A stretch of DNA of 64,000 nucleotides. It comes from Megalobrama amblycephala. Lineage: Eukaryota > Chordata > Actinopteri > Cypriniformes > Xenocyprididae. Positions 1-13,083 of this stretch are shown piece after piece. Positions within the stretch are counted from its first letter, which is position 1, and each line of letters begins with the position of its first letter. The notes below the pieces were generated by a model that was not told the DNA's origin, made no database searches, and saw nothing but the letters and a program-made list of their open reading frames with translations. Where the stretch lies: positions 19,997,420 to 20,061,419 of the forward strand of contig NC_063045.1 of NCBI RefSeq assembly GCF_018812025.1, given 5' to 3'. The position numbers and the translations under genes were made by a program.

Positions 1-26
1 TACTGAGTGTGACTGAGCTGTCTACA

Positions 27-342
27 ATGAACATCCTTTGGCTCATAACTAGTCTGCTACTGTTGTGTTCTTGCACTCCAGGTAATCACGTCCAGTCTAC
101 TTCAGTAATCACAAAAGGTTGTTTCTCAGAATATGCTGTTGAATTGTTTCACAGACTCTTAACTCTTTCTAAGGTTTCTCCATGCATGATGGTATTGTTG
201 GCGGTGAAGTCTCCGTTCCACACAGTCGACCCTACATGGTCTACATTCGTAACCCTGTAACGGAACGAGTATGTGGTGGTTTTTTGATAAGAGATGATTT
301 TGTGATGACAGCTGCCCACTGTGGACGGTAGGTGAAGTTAAT

Positions 343-406
<64 letters not shown>

Positions 407-1247
407 GTATATGTAAATCTGGCCTCTATATGTTTTTTTTTTTGTCATCTTTAGTCATCTTACGGTGTATTTGGGCGTCAACGACACCAGACATTTACCT
501 CACGGTGTACTGGCAGATCCCATTCAACATGAAGATTTCAAAACCAATACACCAGGTCATGACATCATGCTTCTAAAGGTAATATATAACATTGAACAAA
601 TTAATTAGCATCATATCATGAAAAATAGCCTTTCATAATAGGAAATGTATGATGTTTACAGAATTTGACTGAACCTAATCGCTAGTATTGAATGCGTCAT
701 CTTTTAAATTCAGTAAAAACATTTAAAGAAATGCATGGGTTTTCAACTCAAGAACTATGCATCTTCTCTTTCAGCTTAAAACACCTGCAAGTTTGAACAA
801 AACTGTGAATACCATCACCTTGCCAAAAACTGAGAATAGAGAAATCTCGAAGGATTGCATGGTCTTGGGTTGGGGCTTAGAGAAATACGGACATGGGTCT
901 CCATCAAGAGTCCTCAAAGAAGCACATGTTACTCTGTTAGACTCCAAAAAGTGTGTGACGACTGACACTCTATGCAGCGAGGGAACAACTGGAGCAGCAG
1001 AGGTATTTCAAGTGGCACCACTTACAAATACTTATCTATGGTGTAGTGTTAATGCATTCTGGATATACTAATAATCAAATTATATAATTCACAGGGAGAT
1101 TCTGGAGGTCCACTTGTTTGTGGAGATGTTGCACAGGGAATTGTGTCTTTTTACACAGAGTCAAATGGAGGCTACTGCACAAGATACACCGATATTTACC
1201 AATACCTTTCATGGATTCATCACAAAATGAAGTCTCCTCTGCAGTAA
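27..1247 (+). CDS. Granzyme-like trypsin-fold serine protease, complete five-exon gene
   Basis: Five exons with GT-AG junctions: 27-81, 174-327, 455-578, 775-1002 and 1095-1247. They join in frame to 714 nt (237 aa), with intron phases 1, 2, 0, 0 as in granzyme and mast-cell protease genes. Residues 1-18 are a hydrophobic signal peptide. The mature enzyme starts at I26 (IVGGE) after a short pro-piece. The triad is H67 (TAAHC), D106 (HDIMLLK) and S190 (GDSGGP). Cysteine pairs 42-58, 136-201 and 168-182 (chymotrypsin numbering) are present. C191 is replaced by Ala, so the 191-220 disulfide is missing, as in granzyme B and chymase relatives. Pocket position 189 reads Gly rather than Asp, arguing against trypsin-like cleavage. 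An extra Cys sits near position 228. Two N-glycosylation sequons (NDT, NKT) are visible. It is probably a secretory-granule protease of immune cells; the exact orthologue is not determined. The start is the first ATG giving a signal peptide. The promoter lies outside the window. Confidence 0.93.
349..400. repeat. (TA)n microsatellite in protease intron 2
   Basis: An uninterrupted TA run of about 26 units, ending in a short gtatat variant, lies just before the acceptor of exon 3. It is a likely length polymorphism. Confidence 0.95.
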
Positions 1248-1598
1248 CATGAAACATAAATTGTAAATTGCACTGTAGTCTAACAAGCTCAATTTACATC
1301 AAGTTAAGAAAACTCAAATTAAGGCTGGTTGCCTTAAACTTTTAAGTTCTCAACTTTTGATTTTTTTTTTTTTTTTTTTTAAACAGTATTAAAGGGCAAG
1401 CTGGATAAACTCATTTAGTTCTAAAGTTGTTTGGTTAAATAATCCATGTTTGGTTTTACTATTACAACATTCAGCACATCTGTAACATTAAATGTGCAAA
1501 TTTAAAATAAAGGATGACTCATGTAACTGTTTCAGAAGTCTATATGCATTTCATTTTATGTGGCTAAAATGCATATACTAAGCATTCATGCTGTAGTT
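1248..1598 (+). other. 3'UTR of the protease gene and intergenic sequence
   Basis: AT-rich sequence after the stop codon with a T-tract at 1361-1380. A canonical AATAAA at 1506-1511 is the best candidate polyadenylation signal. No coding signal was seen. The stretch ends at the target duplication of the next transposon. Confidence 0.6.
1506..1511 (+). terminator. Candidate poly(A) signal of the protease gene
   Basis: AATAAA about 260 bp after the stop codon, on the gene strand. Weaker ATTAAA-like words occur earlier, so usage is not certain. Confidence 0.5.
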
Positions 1599-2032
1599 CA
1601 GTGATTCTCAACTAGAGGGCTGGAGCCCATTAGAGGCCCTCAGCAAACTTCTAAGGTGGCCTCAAGATGACAGGGACAAAACCAATATTAAGCCAATATA
1701 AAATTCCTGATAGTATTGGTTTCATTATCATTAAAACTGTATTTAATGCAATTTGAAAAACCGTAAATACTGTCCAGCATTAAATGAGGTAAAGTAACAG
1801 TTGTTGCACAGCATGCAATGTAGGTATCTTTTAGTGTTATTTAAAAAAAACAAACAAAAAAATACACCGCAGAAGACAGAGAGCCTGTCTACCATTTTTG
1901 TTCAGACCAATTAAAAAATTAGGCTGAATTTGTATGCATTGCAATTTTAGCCAGTTGATGGAAAACTCTAATTTTCATTGTATATAAAAAAAGAAAAGAT
2001 AAGGCATATAAGATTATCTAAAGGGCAGGGAG

Positions 2033-2072
<40 letters not shown>

Positions 2073-2213
2073 ACCTTTTTGACCAATCCCTTTACATAAA
2101 GAGTGGTTTAATCTGAAAAGTGAGGTTAATTGACTTGTTAAAACTATATTTGAACATGTTGGTAGATGTTGTACAACATTTAAGATACAAATTGTTTCAA
2201 TACTTTAATGCTT

Positions 2214-2253
<40 letters not shown>

Positions 2254-2543
2254 TATAGTGCTGCTAATTAGATTTTTCAATATCTAACGATTTAGGCTTT
2301 GTGTACCAGTCTTTTTTGAACATTGCCAGCACACTTTAGCAGTACTGTGAAAATAGATAACCATGATAATTTGTCTAGTCATGAAATTTAGGATATTTCC
2401 AACTTATTGGTGTTCAAAAACTTGAAGGTAGCCTATGATATTCTTCACAGGATATTTATAGCCTATGAAAGTGGTGTAAATTAAGAAAAAAAAAAATTTT
2501 GGGGGGGGGGGGGGGTGTTAGAGTCAAAGATTGAGAACCACGG
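1599..2543. mobile_element. hAT-type non-autonomous DNA element with 8-bp target duplication
   Basis: The left end reads cagtgattctcaa and the right end ttgagaaccacgg, an imperfect inverted pair typical of hAT elements. It is flanked by ctgtagtt (1591-1598) and ctgcagtt (2544-2551), an 8-bp target duplication with one C/T change. The interior has no transposase and holds two long A-tracts (about 2032-2069 and 2218-2251) and a G-run at 2501-2514. Confidence 0.8.
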
Positions 2544-2551
2544 CTGCAGTT

Positions 2552-5278
2552 GGCCACCACTGCCACCTTGTGGTGAAAGTACTGCACAGCTAGAAATAAC
2601 CTGATGAAAGTGACAAGAAAACACTGCAAAGTAATGAACAAAACAGCATAAAGTTTAATTCCTTCGTCATTTTCAAAATTACAAAAACATCCTACAGCAT
2701 CACCTTGTAACAATCAGCCTTATTTGATGTTACTATTGTCAAACACTTTCAGCAAAACAGCAAACTTCAATCTAGATGTCGATTGTTCATCTCTAGCAAG
2801 TGTTTTGACACTTTCCTTGCTTTCTTTTGGGAGAGATGGGCTCATCTGCATAACAGCTTTCCATGAGCTCTGGGAGAGAAGAAAATTTTTTTTTTTTTAT
2901 TAAAGAATAAATAATGAGCACACATAAGAGAAACTAGTCAATTAATTCTACCCAAACACCTACCATTTCCATTCGGACATCTACAAATAGTAATTGAATC
3001 AACCACACTCAAAAAGCAACTGCATACCTCTCTATTTTACCATGAAAACCCATTTCATCCTCAAAGGTTGGCTTCCTCCACTAGTTCTCAAAATGTAACA
3101 CGTCCAGTTAATCAATCTGAAAAATAAAAAGATATTTCACTATATAGTAGATGACAAAAACCATGCATTTAAAATACTTCCAAAATAATTCTACATTAAC
3201 ATTTCTAGATTAAAAGAGAAATCCATACAAAATTAAGTGTTTTAAAAAAAGGACCAGGCATTTTTATAGGGACTCCATAGTGAATCATTCAAAGACGATG
3301 AGGCGACGCAAAGGCTACATCTCAAAAAGTCTCGTTTTGACATTAGTGACAAAAAGATCGAGTCTTTAAAGTTGGTGCAAAAGAAAAAATTTAGCAATCA
3401 GAACGGGACTTGAAACATTTCAAGGGCCACATGAGGTACTTTCCACCAAACATGAGCGCATTATAAATAGTCAATAGTCATGCAGCTTTTTTGTTCGCTT
3501 GTTTCAGGGGGGGGGGGAAGTTGTGGAACAGGATTGACTAGATTCCGCAGACGCAACAGATCACTGGTCGAGGCAATATTCGAAGAAAACATGGACAATG
3601 AGAACTGTTGTAGGATGCGTACAGGAGAGCAAAAGTTTTTACCTCACATTACAGGCCTATCTCCACAAATGACCTAGTCAAGAGAGCAGCTTTCATCTCA
3701 GGATTCTTGAGTCGGAAGGCACAACACTTCATTCTCCAAGGACATTGTTGATTTCCGAAATTGCTAGCAGAGAACTCTTGGATCCAATGAAGCATTATAC
3801 AGAGCCATTGCTTGCTATACCATAACAGCAAGGTTTCACCTTCATATTTGTTTCCTGAACAAATACTCATTTTTATTTGCCTAGATGAACATTCAAGATC
3901 CCAGATGCTAAATCCCCAGCTAGCCATTCCAAAACATTTCTGGTTTGTATTGAGAATATCGGGAGGCAAAAGAAATCAGAGCAGGTTCCAACCATTTTTT
4001 TTTTTTAATGGGCTTCATGAAGCCAGTTTAATACAAAAAGAAAAAAAAGGATTCTGAGGTGTTGATATACAGAACAGAGCACATTTCTTTCCAAGGAGGA
4101 ACAAAACCTTGACATTTAAGAGGATAAGTTCAGTCCACAGTAGAGCATAATTTTAAAATAAATTTAGACTGTGCAAAGAGCAAAGTACCTTGGGTCATAA
4201 GTCCTAATATGAGGCTCAATGACCCACTAAAGTAGTTTACTCTTTGGATAATGAATATTTACAAATCTTTAGCAACATCAAGGAGGTTTGCTGGAGACAA
4301 CTCCAACGCAACATGCCTGCCTTGCTTCACTAAAGGAATGCATCACAAAATGGAGGTGGCAAGGAGCAATAAAGAACACATCACAGCTTATCAAGCTTCT
4401 ACTGAGGATCGGATTAGAATATTTTCAGATGGCGAAGCTGCCGCTTTAAAATTCAGTTTAAATGCAAATGCCCCTAGCACTTTCAGTGAGCTGATATTAA
4501 GAAATTGGTCCAAAGATTTGAGAAAATTGGTCTTAGAAGCTATCAGGCTGTGTTGGACAGGTCAATTTTCACGCATGGTTTCAGAAGACAGTTTCTTAAA
4601 CACATACTAAAAAGAAAGACAATTTCAACCCCCTGTGAGCATCTATAAACACAATCGCAAGGTAAAAAAATGGCAGATACAGGTAGCCTCACTAGGCTTG
4701 AAACTTTATAGTAACTGAATGCTCATGGATTTTAGGCAGCTCCTCAATGAGAGGAACATCCTGCGGATACTTGACACGGTAAAAAAGGAGTCTGTCTTTA
4801 ATAGAACATTTGAACCAGAACACAAAACGTAAAGAAAAAAAAAAAAAAAGTAAAAATAAAAAAAGGTCTTCGAAGAGCGCATCTTTTTAAATACAGCCAG
4901 CGTAGGGATGATCTTGGAATCAGGATTTTTTTTTACTCGTGTGAAGCTGAGGACAAGAAGTAGGCAAGAGTGTAAAGGCACTGGAGCATTGAACATCCTT
5001 TCCAAAAAGTGAACTGACACCAAGATATGATTCTTTTCGAACAAGGTCTTACTGATTATTCTGATCAAGTGCACAAAACAGACTTTAGTCGCTAATACTG
5101 AAAAATGACTTTTTGGATTGTGGTCAGCAATTCCAAGATAAAGGCAACCAAGTTGACCGATCTCAAAAGTTCAAAAATGGCAGTTGTCTTTCTGCTTAGG
5201 TCTAGACATTATTCTAAAACAACAGTGAGCTGAGATCTGTTAGTGCAGTTGACTAGTAAAATTAGTTATTCTGAGCAA
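2552..5278 (-). other. 3' region of the cirbpb-like gene (3'UTR and/or terminal introns)
   Basis: Read on the minus strand this lies downstream of the last recognised coding exon. Minus-strand AATAAA words occur at 3872-3877 and 2896-2901, so one or more transcript ends are possible. I could not find a terminal exon carrying the usual vertebrate CIRBP C-terminus. Open frames here (for example 4251-4610 on the plus strand) show no known domain and are probably chance. No transposon ends were recognised, which fits a long retained 3'UTR. Confidence 0.45.
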
Positions 5279-6448
<1,170 letters not shown>

Positions 6449-7109
6449 GTTGAATATCCTAAAAAGAGAGAAAAAAAAATTATGTTACCACGCAAAAATA
6501 TTTAAAAACAAAGTTAAAAAATATAATATACAAAAATAAGGCCTGAACAGAAGAAAAATGGACGCGAATTCATCAAGCGGCTCGCACGCATCGTGTTTAA
6601 AAAGTGCGCAACAAGGAAGCGCCATTTTCTACCCTTCCCCTCCTCTTCCTCACAGCGTGCTGCAGCCATTTTGCCACAAAGAAATGTCTAATCTTATCAA
6701 ACCCTTTTGAGCTCTGTGGTTTCAGATTGTCGGCTGCATTAATTTTTAAAGCAGAAATGAAAATAGCCATTCAATATTAGACGCGCTAGTTTTGTGAAAA
6801 GTAGGTCAGGGGAACTAGGTCACGATGAGCTTTTGAGCTACAACAAGAACAAAGAAAGCTATGAAATCGGATCGACCCAAAACGGTTTATATACTACATC
6901 TGAGACATTACAAATAAAAGACAGCAATTACAACAAAAAATACTTAAGATATTTTTTAAAGACTCATAATACGCAAAAACCGTCTATATAGGACTAATAA
7001 ACCAGAATTACAAATTCTACATAAATATAACGCAACAACACATTATAACATTTCGTTTAACCAAAGAAAGGCCGTTTGAAGTAAAAAAAGAAAAAGCTGA
7101 ATTTGTTAC

Positions 7110-7270
7110 CTCGGTTTTTCTCGAACACACAGAAAGGTTGCAGAACGCGACGCCGACTGCGGCAGAATGAGACCGTGCACAGAAAATGGCGCCAGTTTAA
7201 AGGCTTCACGTGACTGCAGATCACTGAGGGCGTGTCCACATAGTTTCGCGTCACAGGGTTTACATGAATA
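7110..7270 (-). promoter_or_regulatory. cirbpb 5'UTR exon and promoter region
   Basis: A minus-strand GT donor at 7109-7108 follows an exon ending ...AG at 7110 and would splice to the acceptor before 6458. Upstream are a YY1-like AAAATGGCG at 7183-7191, a palindromic E-box CACGTG at 7207-7212 and several CpGs in an otherwise AT-rich setting. This fits a TATA-less housekeeping or stress promoter. The transcription start is not determined. A CpG-richer patch at 6560-6680 inside intron 1 could be a second promoter. Confidence 0.55.
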
Positions 7271-8640
7271 AACAATACCTTTGTCACTGTGAATGATAAA
7301 AGCTTTTACACTAAAATATATTACTTGATAGAATTTATAAAATCTTACGTAAAGGTCTTAATTTTATCGTTATCGTCCTGTAAGCAAAAATGTGCACATT
7401 TTTTTGGTTTAAAAATATTAGAAATGTTTTTTTTTTTTTTTTTTTTTTTAACGAATAAGGTGAATGCTATGCTTCATTGCAATGCTTATTTAGGGTATTC
7501 TATACGCTACTAGTTTGATATGTTTACTGTACTTTGTACAAATAGCATATTTAGAATCTGTTACTTTAGACTAAATATAGCATTCCTATGATCAAAAATC
7601 CTGTTACTAGTTACAACAACCTTAATAAAATATGCTTAATGAATCAATTTTTTATTGTGATAAAATGCAATTTCATTAACTGATATGGCAGAATCTGTGG
7701 TTATCATTTTATTTTAATAGTGGTGACATTAGAAGTTGATTATATCAATAAGAGCTTGAAGGAACTTATCTTTTAATTCAGTAGTGTTTGCATTGTTTGC
7801 AAGAATCACTGCACATATAGATAAAATTGATTATCTTTCAAGGCTGCTTTTTTAATGCTGAATCCACTCTACTGTTCCCTTTTTAGTCTTAATTGCAATG
7901 ACTGAGGTTCTATTACATAGAAGCATTGGAAAGTATGGAATGATTCTGAAACATATTTATAATTCATGTTTCCTTTCAAGGATACAATTAGCTGTGTTTA
8001 TAATTGTATAGCCTTCTAATGAACTGACGGCAACTTTCAAATCTCTGTATTGAACCTAAAGTCCATATTTAGGTTTATGTGCAGATTGGCTAAAAATGTC
8101 TTGAAATCCTGCTTCAGTTTTAATAAGGATTCATAAACTTAGTAAAATGATAAGACTTTTAAAAGGCTTTTATTTCTTGATTTAAAAAGGTGAAAAACAA
8201 AGATTTGTGTGTTTTGTGCTATTGAGAAGTTAAAATTCTTAAACTAATTTTACTCTCTGCTTAAATTGAATAGCCTACAATCTTATAAATAGGGTCTCTT
8301 GAAATGTATTAAACTTAGAATAGTGTTCAATTTTACCGTCGAAATCAGAAAGATTCTGCAAATAAGATACTGGTCTAAAGGTAGTATCACTGTGCTTTCA
8401 GTAGTAATCAGTACATTACCATAACAGTGCTATCACCATGTGCCTCTTTAACATACTGAACAATGCGGCAGACTGAGGACCCCTGCAGGGCAGCGATGAC
8501 CCCACCCAGGAACAGTTGGGTGCAGATTGGCAGATGATTGTGAAGTGTTGCTACTCACGGTTCTTTGGACAATGAAATAGGTCTGGGTGTGCTAAAGCGT
8601 GACAATCAAGTAGTACGTTGTGGTGGATCAAGATTAGTCA
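7271..8640. other. AT-rich intergenic sequence, nothing recognised
   Basis: AT-rich single-copy-looking DNA upstream of the cirbpb promoter with a T-tract near 7427-7449. I see no gene, RNA or transposon terminus. Confidence 0.5.
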
Positions 8641-8644
8641 AAAC

Positions 8645-8830
8645 GCATTCTTATTTTTTTTTTTAAATTTCCCGCGGAATTGGGATACTTAGGCTACTGT
8701 TACCGTGGATTTTTTGATCTGCGGGTTGACCCATCGAACTCGATTTTTACCCCCCCGGCAGCGATGATTTTTAGCGGGGGACCCCCCTGAACGCGATTGG
8801 GCGGGGTTTAAATAACAATTGGGCTAGTTT
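8645..8830. repeat. GC-rich island of probable transposon origin
   Basis: Composition changes abruptly to cccgcgg, tacccccccggcagcg, gcgggggacccccc and gggcggggttt before returning to AT-rich DNA. It has no open frame of note. The sharp edges suggest an inserted fragment (LTR or DNA-element remnant), but no termini could be paired. Confidence 0.35.
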
Positions 8831-9493
8831 TGTTTCTCAAACCTGGGAATCCTTTACATTCTATTGAAAAGAAAACATTGCAAACACTGAGGAAGAAAAT
8901 GGTATATCAGGTTTGTCGTGGTCATGGAAAAATTGCAAATCAGTATTTGTGGTACAAACAACATGCACAACACCCTATCTGCTCATGCAGGAAGCTAAAA
9001 ATAACTTCTCTCAGAATTGTGCAGTGACCTGGATAAAGATGCTCCTTCAAAGCAAGAGAAAGCAAGCTAGAGCAAGGGTGAACCAGGGTTATAAATATCG
9101 TAGCCTTGGGACCTTGAGAAGTTGAGAACTGTCCTCCGCTTCATACACCCACACATGCGCTTCCTGCACCTTACCACAACTTTCCATTTCTCGAATAAAC
9201 CCTTCCCCAGCCACTCAGCACGGTCAATATATGATGTGACATGTTTACACATATAAAACAATACTAAAATATACTACATTAAATATACTACATTACTACA
9301 CTACAGGCATTATTAGAATGCAGACACAGGGTCTGCCATTGTGGATATTAGAAATTCATTGTTTTAATTGCAGTTAGCTATTTGACCAGTGGAGGGCAGT
9401 AAATGCATGTATCTCAGAATATGTCTTTATGTCTTATCAAGCAAGCTCTTAGATCAACCGGTTGACTGTCTGTGATATATATGAAACAGAACA
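8831..9493. other. Intergenic sequence, nothing recognised
   Basis: No gene seen. A word tgaccagtggagggcag near 9383 resembles the arm of the hairpin at 33.8 kb, suggesting a degraded member of the same small repeat family. Confidence 0.4.
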
Positions 9494-9494
9494 T

Positions 9495-9526
<32 letters not shown>
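9494..9526. repeat. (TA)n(CA)n compound microsatellite
   Basis: A TA run passes directly into a CA run and abuts the left end of the Tc1-like element. Confidence 0.9.
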
Positions 9527-11090
9527 GGAAATAAACAGAATTAGTTTATTTCACTAATTCCATTCAAAAAGTGAAACTTGTATATTATATTCATTCATCA
9601 CACAGACTGATATATTTCAAATGTTTCTTTTAATTTTGATGATTATAACTGACAACGAAGGAAAATCCCAAATTCAGTATCTCAGAAAATTAGAATATTA
9701 CTTAAGACCAATACAGGATTTTTAGAAATCTTGGCCAACTGAAAAGTATGAACATGAAAAGTATGAGCATGTACAGCACTCAATATTTAGTTGGGGCTCC
9801 TTTTGCCTGAATTACTGCAGCAATGCGGCGTGGCATGGAGTCGATCAGTCTGTGGCACTGCTCAGGTGTTATGAGAGCCCAGGTTGCTCGGATAGTTGGT
9901 TTCAGCTGTTCTGCATTGTTGTGTCTGGCATATCGCATCTTCCTCTTCACAATACCCCATAGATTTTCCATGGGGTTAAGGTCAGGTGAGTTTGCTGGCC
10001 AATTAAGAACAGGCATACCATGGTCCTTAAGGTACTGGTAGTTTTGGCACTGTGTGCAGGTGCCAAGTCCTGTTGGAAAATGAAATCTGCATCTCCATAA
10101 AGTTGGTAAGCAGCAGGAAGCATGAAGTGCTCTAAAACTTCCTGGTATACGGCTGCGTTGACCTTGGACCTCAGAAAACACAGTGGACCAACACCAGCAG
10201 ATGACATGACATCCCAAACCATCATTGACTGTGGAAACTTTACACTGGACCTCAAGCAACATGGATTGTGTGCCTCTCCTCTCTTCCTCCAGACTCTAGG
10301 ACCCTGATTTCCAAAGGAAATGCAAAATTTACTTTCATCAGAGAACATAACTTTGGACCACTCAGCAGCAGTCCAGTCCTTTTTGTCTTTAGCCCAGGCG
10401 AGACGCATCTGACGCTGTCTGTTGTTGAAGAGTGGCTTGACACAAGGAATGTGGCAGCTGAAACCCATGTCTTGCATACGTCTGTGCGTAGTGGTTCTTG
10501 AAGCACTGACTCCAGCTGCAGTCCACTCTTTGTGAATCTCCCCCACATTTTTGAATGGGTTTCACAATCCTCTCCAGGGTGTGGTTATCCCTATTGCTTG
10601 TACACTTTTTTTCTACCATATCTTTTCCTTCCCTTTGCCTCTCTATTAATGTGCTTGGACACAGAGCTCTGTGAACAGCCTCTTTTGCAATGACCTTTTG
10701 TGTCTTGCCCTCATTGTGCAAGGTGTCAATGGTCGTCTTTTGGACAACTGTCAAATCAGCAGTCTTCCCCATGATTGTGTAGCCTACAGAACTAGACTGA
10801 GAGACCATTTAAAGGCCTTTTAAAGGTGTTTTGAGTTAATTAGCCGATTAGAGTGTGGCACCAGGTGTCTTCAATATTGAACCTTTTCGCAATATTCTAA
10901 TTTTCTGAGATACTGAATTTGGGATTTTCCTTATTTGTCAGTTATAATCATCAAAATTAAAAGAAATAAACATTTGAAAAATATGTCTGTGTGTAATGAA
11001 TGAATATAATATACAAGTTTTACTTTTTGAATGGAATTAGTGAAATAAATCAAAAACTTTTTGATGATATTCTAATTATATGACCAGCAC
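9527..11090 (-). mobile_element. Tc1-like (IS630-Tc1-mariner) transposon relic with long inverted repeats
   Basis: Inverted repeats of roughly 150-170 bp flank a minus-strand transposase: left about 9545-9700, right about 10891-11047. They share tttatttcactaattcc, then aattttgatgattataactg, then the inner word ctcagaaaattagaatatt. The right repeat runs on toward aattatatgaccagcacc, but the left outer end is missing or altered beside a microsatellite, so the element is probably truncated there. Confidence 0.85.
9780..10772 (-). pseudogene. Tc1-like DD34E transposase, frameshifted
   Basis: Minus-strand reading starts MGKTADLTVVQK and shows the N-terminal helix-turn-helix region, then the catalytic blocks FSDESKF, QQDLAPAHSAK and SPDLNPMENLW, and ends GAPTKY-stop at 9782-9780. 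These lie in three different frames: one shift near 10550 and another near 10045, with further damage in the DNA-binding part near 10650. The three acidic catalytic residues are still visible. It would have cut and pasted its own element at TA sites; the present copy cannot make a full protein. Confidence 0.88.
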
Positions 11091-11093
11091 CTA

Positions 11094-11128
11094 TATGTGT
11101 GTGTGTGTGTGTAAAATGTATATATTGT

Positions 11129-11190
<62 letters not shown>

Positions 11191-11208
11191 ACAATATACT
11201 TGTTTTAC

Positions 11209-11249
<41 letters not shown>

Positions 11250-11266
11250 ACACACACACACACACA
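11094..11266. repeat. Inverted compound microsatellite (TG)n-(TA)n-(CA)n
   Basis: A TG run, then aaaatgtatatattgtgttt, a TA run of about 50 bp, then aaacacaatatac, ttttacatttta and a CA run. The left and right halves are near reverse complements, so the block can fold on itself. Confidence 0.85.
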
Positions 11267-11356
11267 ATTCCTTACAAAAATTCAGAATATTGTCAGGTAA
11301 AATTCTACCAGCACAGTCAATATACTACGACTTGTCAATATGCTGATCAAGCTTGC

Positions 11357-11360
<4 letters not shown>

Positions 11361-11412
<52 letters not shown>
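11361..11412. repeat. (TA)n microsatellite
   Basis: About 25 TA units. The word aattccttacaaaa occurs on both sides of this region (near 11265 and 11411), suggesting a small local duplication. Confidence 0.9.
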
Positions 11413-11414
<2 letters not shown>

Positions 11415-12779
11415 TCCTTACAAAATGTTGTATTGACTGTACTGGTACTGGTACAAATTTTGCAGCTTGTAAGGCATGAGCTCATGTTTTGTTTACAAGC
11501 TCACTGTGGGGGCGGATTGACGGTGGTTACTGCCTTTGTTTGTTGCACAGTAAGAGACCATGCCGTGCTGGCGTATGAACGCAAGCATATATCTTCATTC
11601 ACATTGAAAACTTTGGTTACTTAACATTCTGAGAATGAAATTTATGAGCATATCCAAGCATCACACTCCTGGCACTGACTTACATTTTACATACTGAAAA
11701 TCATTAAATCACAAGTGATTGCTGCTATTGTGCCATTTCTGGGAAAAAGCGAGGACATTGCAACTTTTACAGCAGGTTCATTGCACAGATTTATCAGTGT
11801 TGGTGGAGGATGACTCATAGCTCTGTTAGGTGAGGCTGTATTTCAAATACGACATTTTGATATTGTCAAGTTTATGCCCTGAACACCACCTGCAAAACAA
11901 GAAGTGCATAATTCTCACACATTATTATTGGATGCATATGACTCATGAAAATGTGTGCTTGTATATATATATTCAGACACAAAGCTATGACTCACCACTT
12001 GTTTTCAGTCCAGACTATATGTTCTATAAAAGCCTTTAAAGTCCTCCCTTCTTGCTGTCAGTAGCATATGTTGTGTTTTGGATGCTGGTGAGTCCCCTTA
12101 ACTGGCAGTTTCCTGACCAACCAGCTATGCTAGTCCACCACTAACCAGCATGCTGGTCTTTTCAGCATGGCTGAATTCTATATCTTTTGATAGAAAAAAT
12201 AATCAACATATAACAAAATATAAACAAATCGCCTATAACAATAAAAACGTATGCTTCCACGAAAGTCCAAACCAATTCAGATCCAGATTTATAGTATCAG
12301 TTCAGCCCCATAGCATTGTAAAAGTTGATGGTATTACTTTAAAGAAGTGACCTCGTTTCACACAATTGCTTAATCATGATGTAACCACTGTCTCTGTACT
12401 AAGCCATTGGATGGAAGCTATTAGCAATCATATTCGCCTCAGCAAAATGTCCTTGATGGACAATGCCATGATAGTGCATAGTTGTCCACGATTACTCTCT
12501 TGTGCAGGTGTAACGCAGCAGTTGTGCGTCAGTCTCGCAGCCAAGCTCTAAATATCCTGCCATCCATGGAGAGGACAAGCTGTTCTGCGTGAGCACAGGC
12601 TGTCGTTTCCCTGTCCAGCTGAACATCATGTCCACCCGATTCCCCTACTCGGCTACTTTCTAGCACCACTGAAGAAGAGTACATGCTGGCCTGTTGTCAT
12701 AGCAACTGACCATACCTGCCTACAGGGCCATTCACACCAAGGACGATAACTATAACGATAACTATAAAGTTTTGATAAT
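11413..12779. other. Intergenic sequence with minor repeats
   Basis: No exon recognised. Around 12070-12170 there are ccagcatgctggt-type words and their complements, a motif common in fish repeats. The rest looks single-copy. Confidence 0.4.
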
Positions 12780-13083
12780 TGTTTTAGCAATCTGGGTGTA
12801 ACGCCACAGAGGAACATCCATTCCACATTCATAAGACCTTCGTTCATCTTTGGAACACAAATGAAGGTCTTTTTGATTAAGTCTGAGAGGTTTCTGTCTC
12901 TCCATAGAGATCCAATGCAACTACCACTCCAAGGTCCAGAAAGGTAGAAAAAAACATAATTAAAGTACTCCATGTGACTCCAGTGGCTTAAACTCAGTTT
13001 TATGAAGCAACGTGAGTGCTTTGCTTGTGCAAAAAACACATAAATTACCACTTTATTTACAAAATAATATTATCCAAAGCATG
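12780..13083. mobile_element. Fragment of the 'gttagttcaccc' palindromic MITE
   Basis: Interior words of this family are present: cataagaccttcgttcatct, tggaacacaaatgaaggtc, tttctgtctctccatagaga, and the tatgaagcaacg...gtgcaaaaaac centre. Both termini are missing. The right side runs directly into the 72-bp tandem array, so the array abuts or grew from this fragment. Confidence 0.6.

Noticed and set aside
4251..4610. 119-codon plus-strand ORF as a gene
   Set aside because: Lies antisense in the cirbpb 3' region with no domain, no splice context and no promoter evidence.
9780..10772. Functional transposase
   Set aside because: At least two frameshifts separate the catalytic blocks.
11072..11624. 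Open frames made of Tyr-Ile, Thr-His or Cys-Val runs
   Set aside because: Pure translations of TA and CA/TG microsatellites; the same applies to frames at 16235-16502 and 24842-25117.
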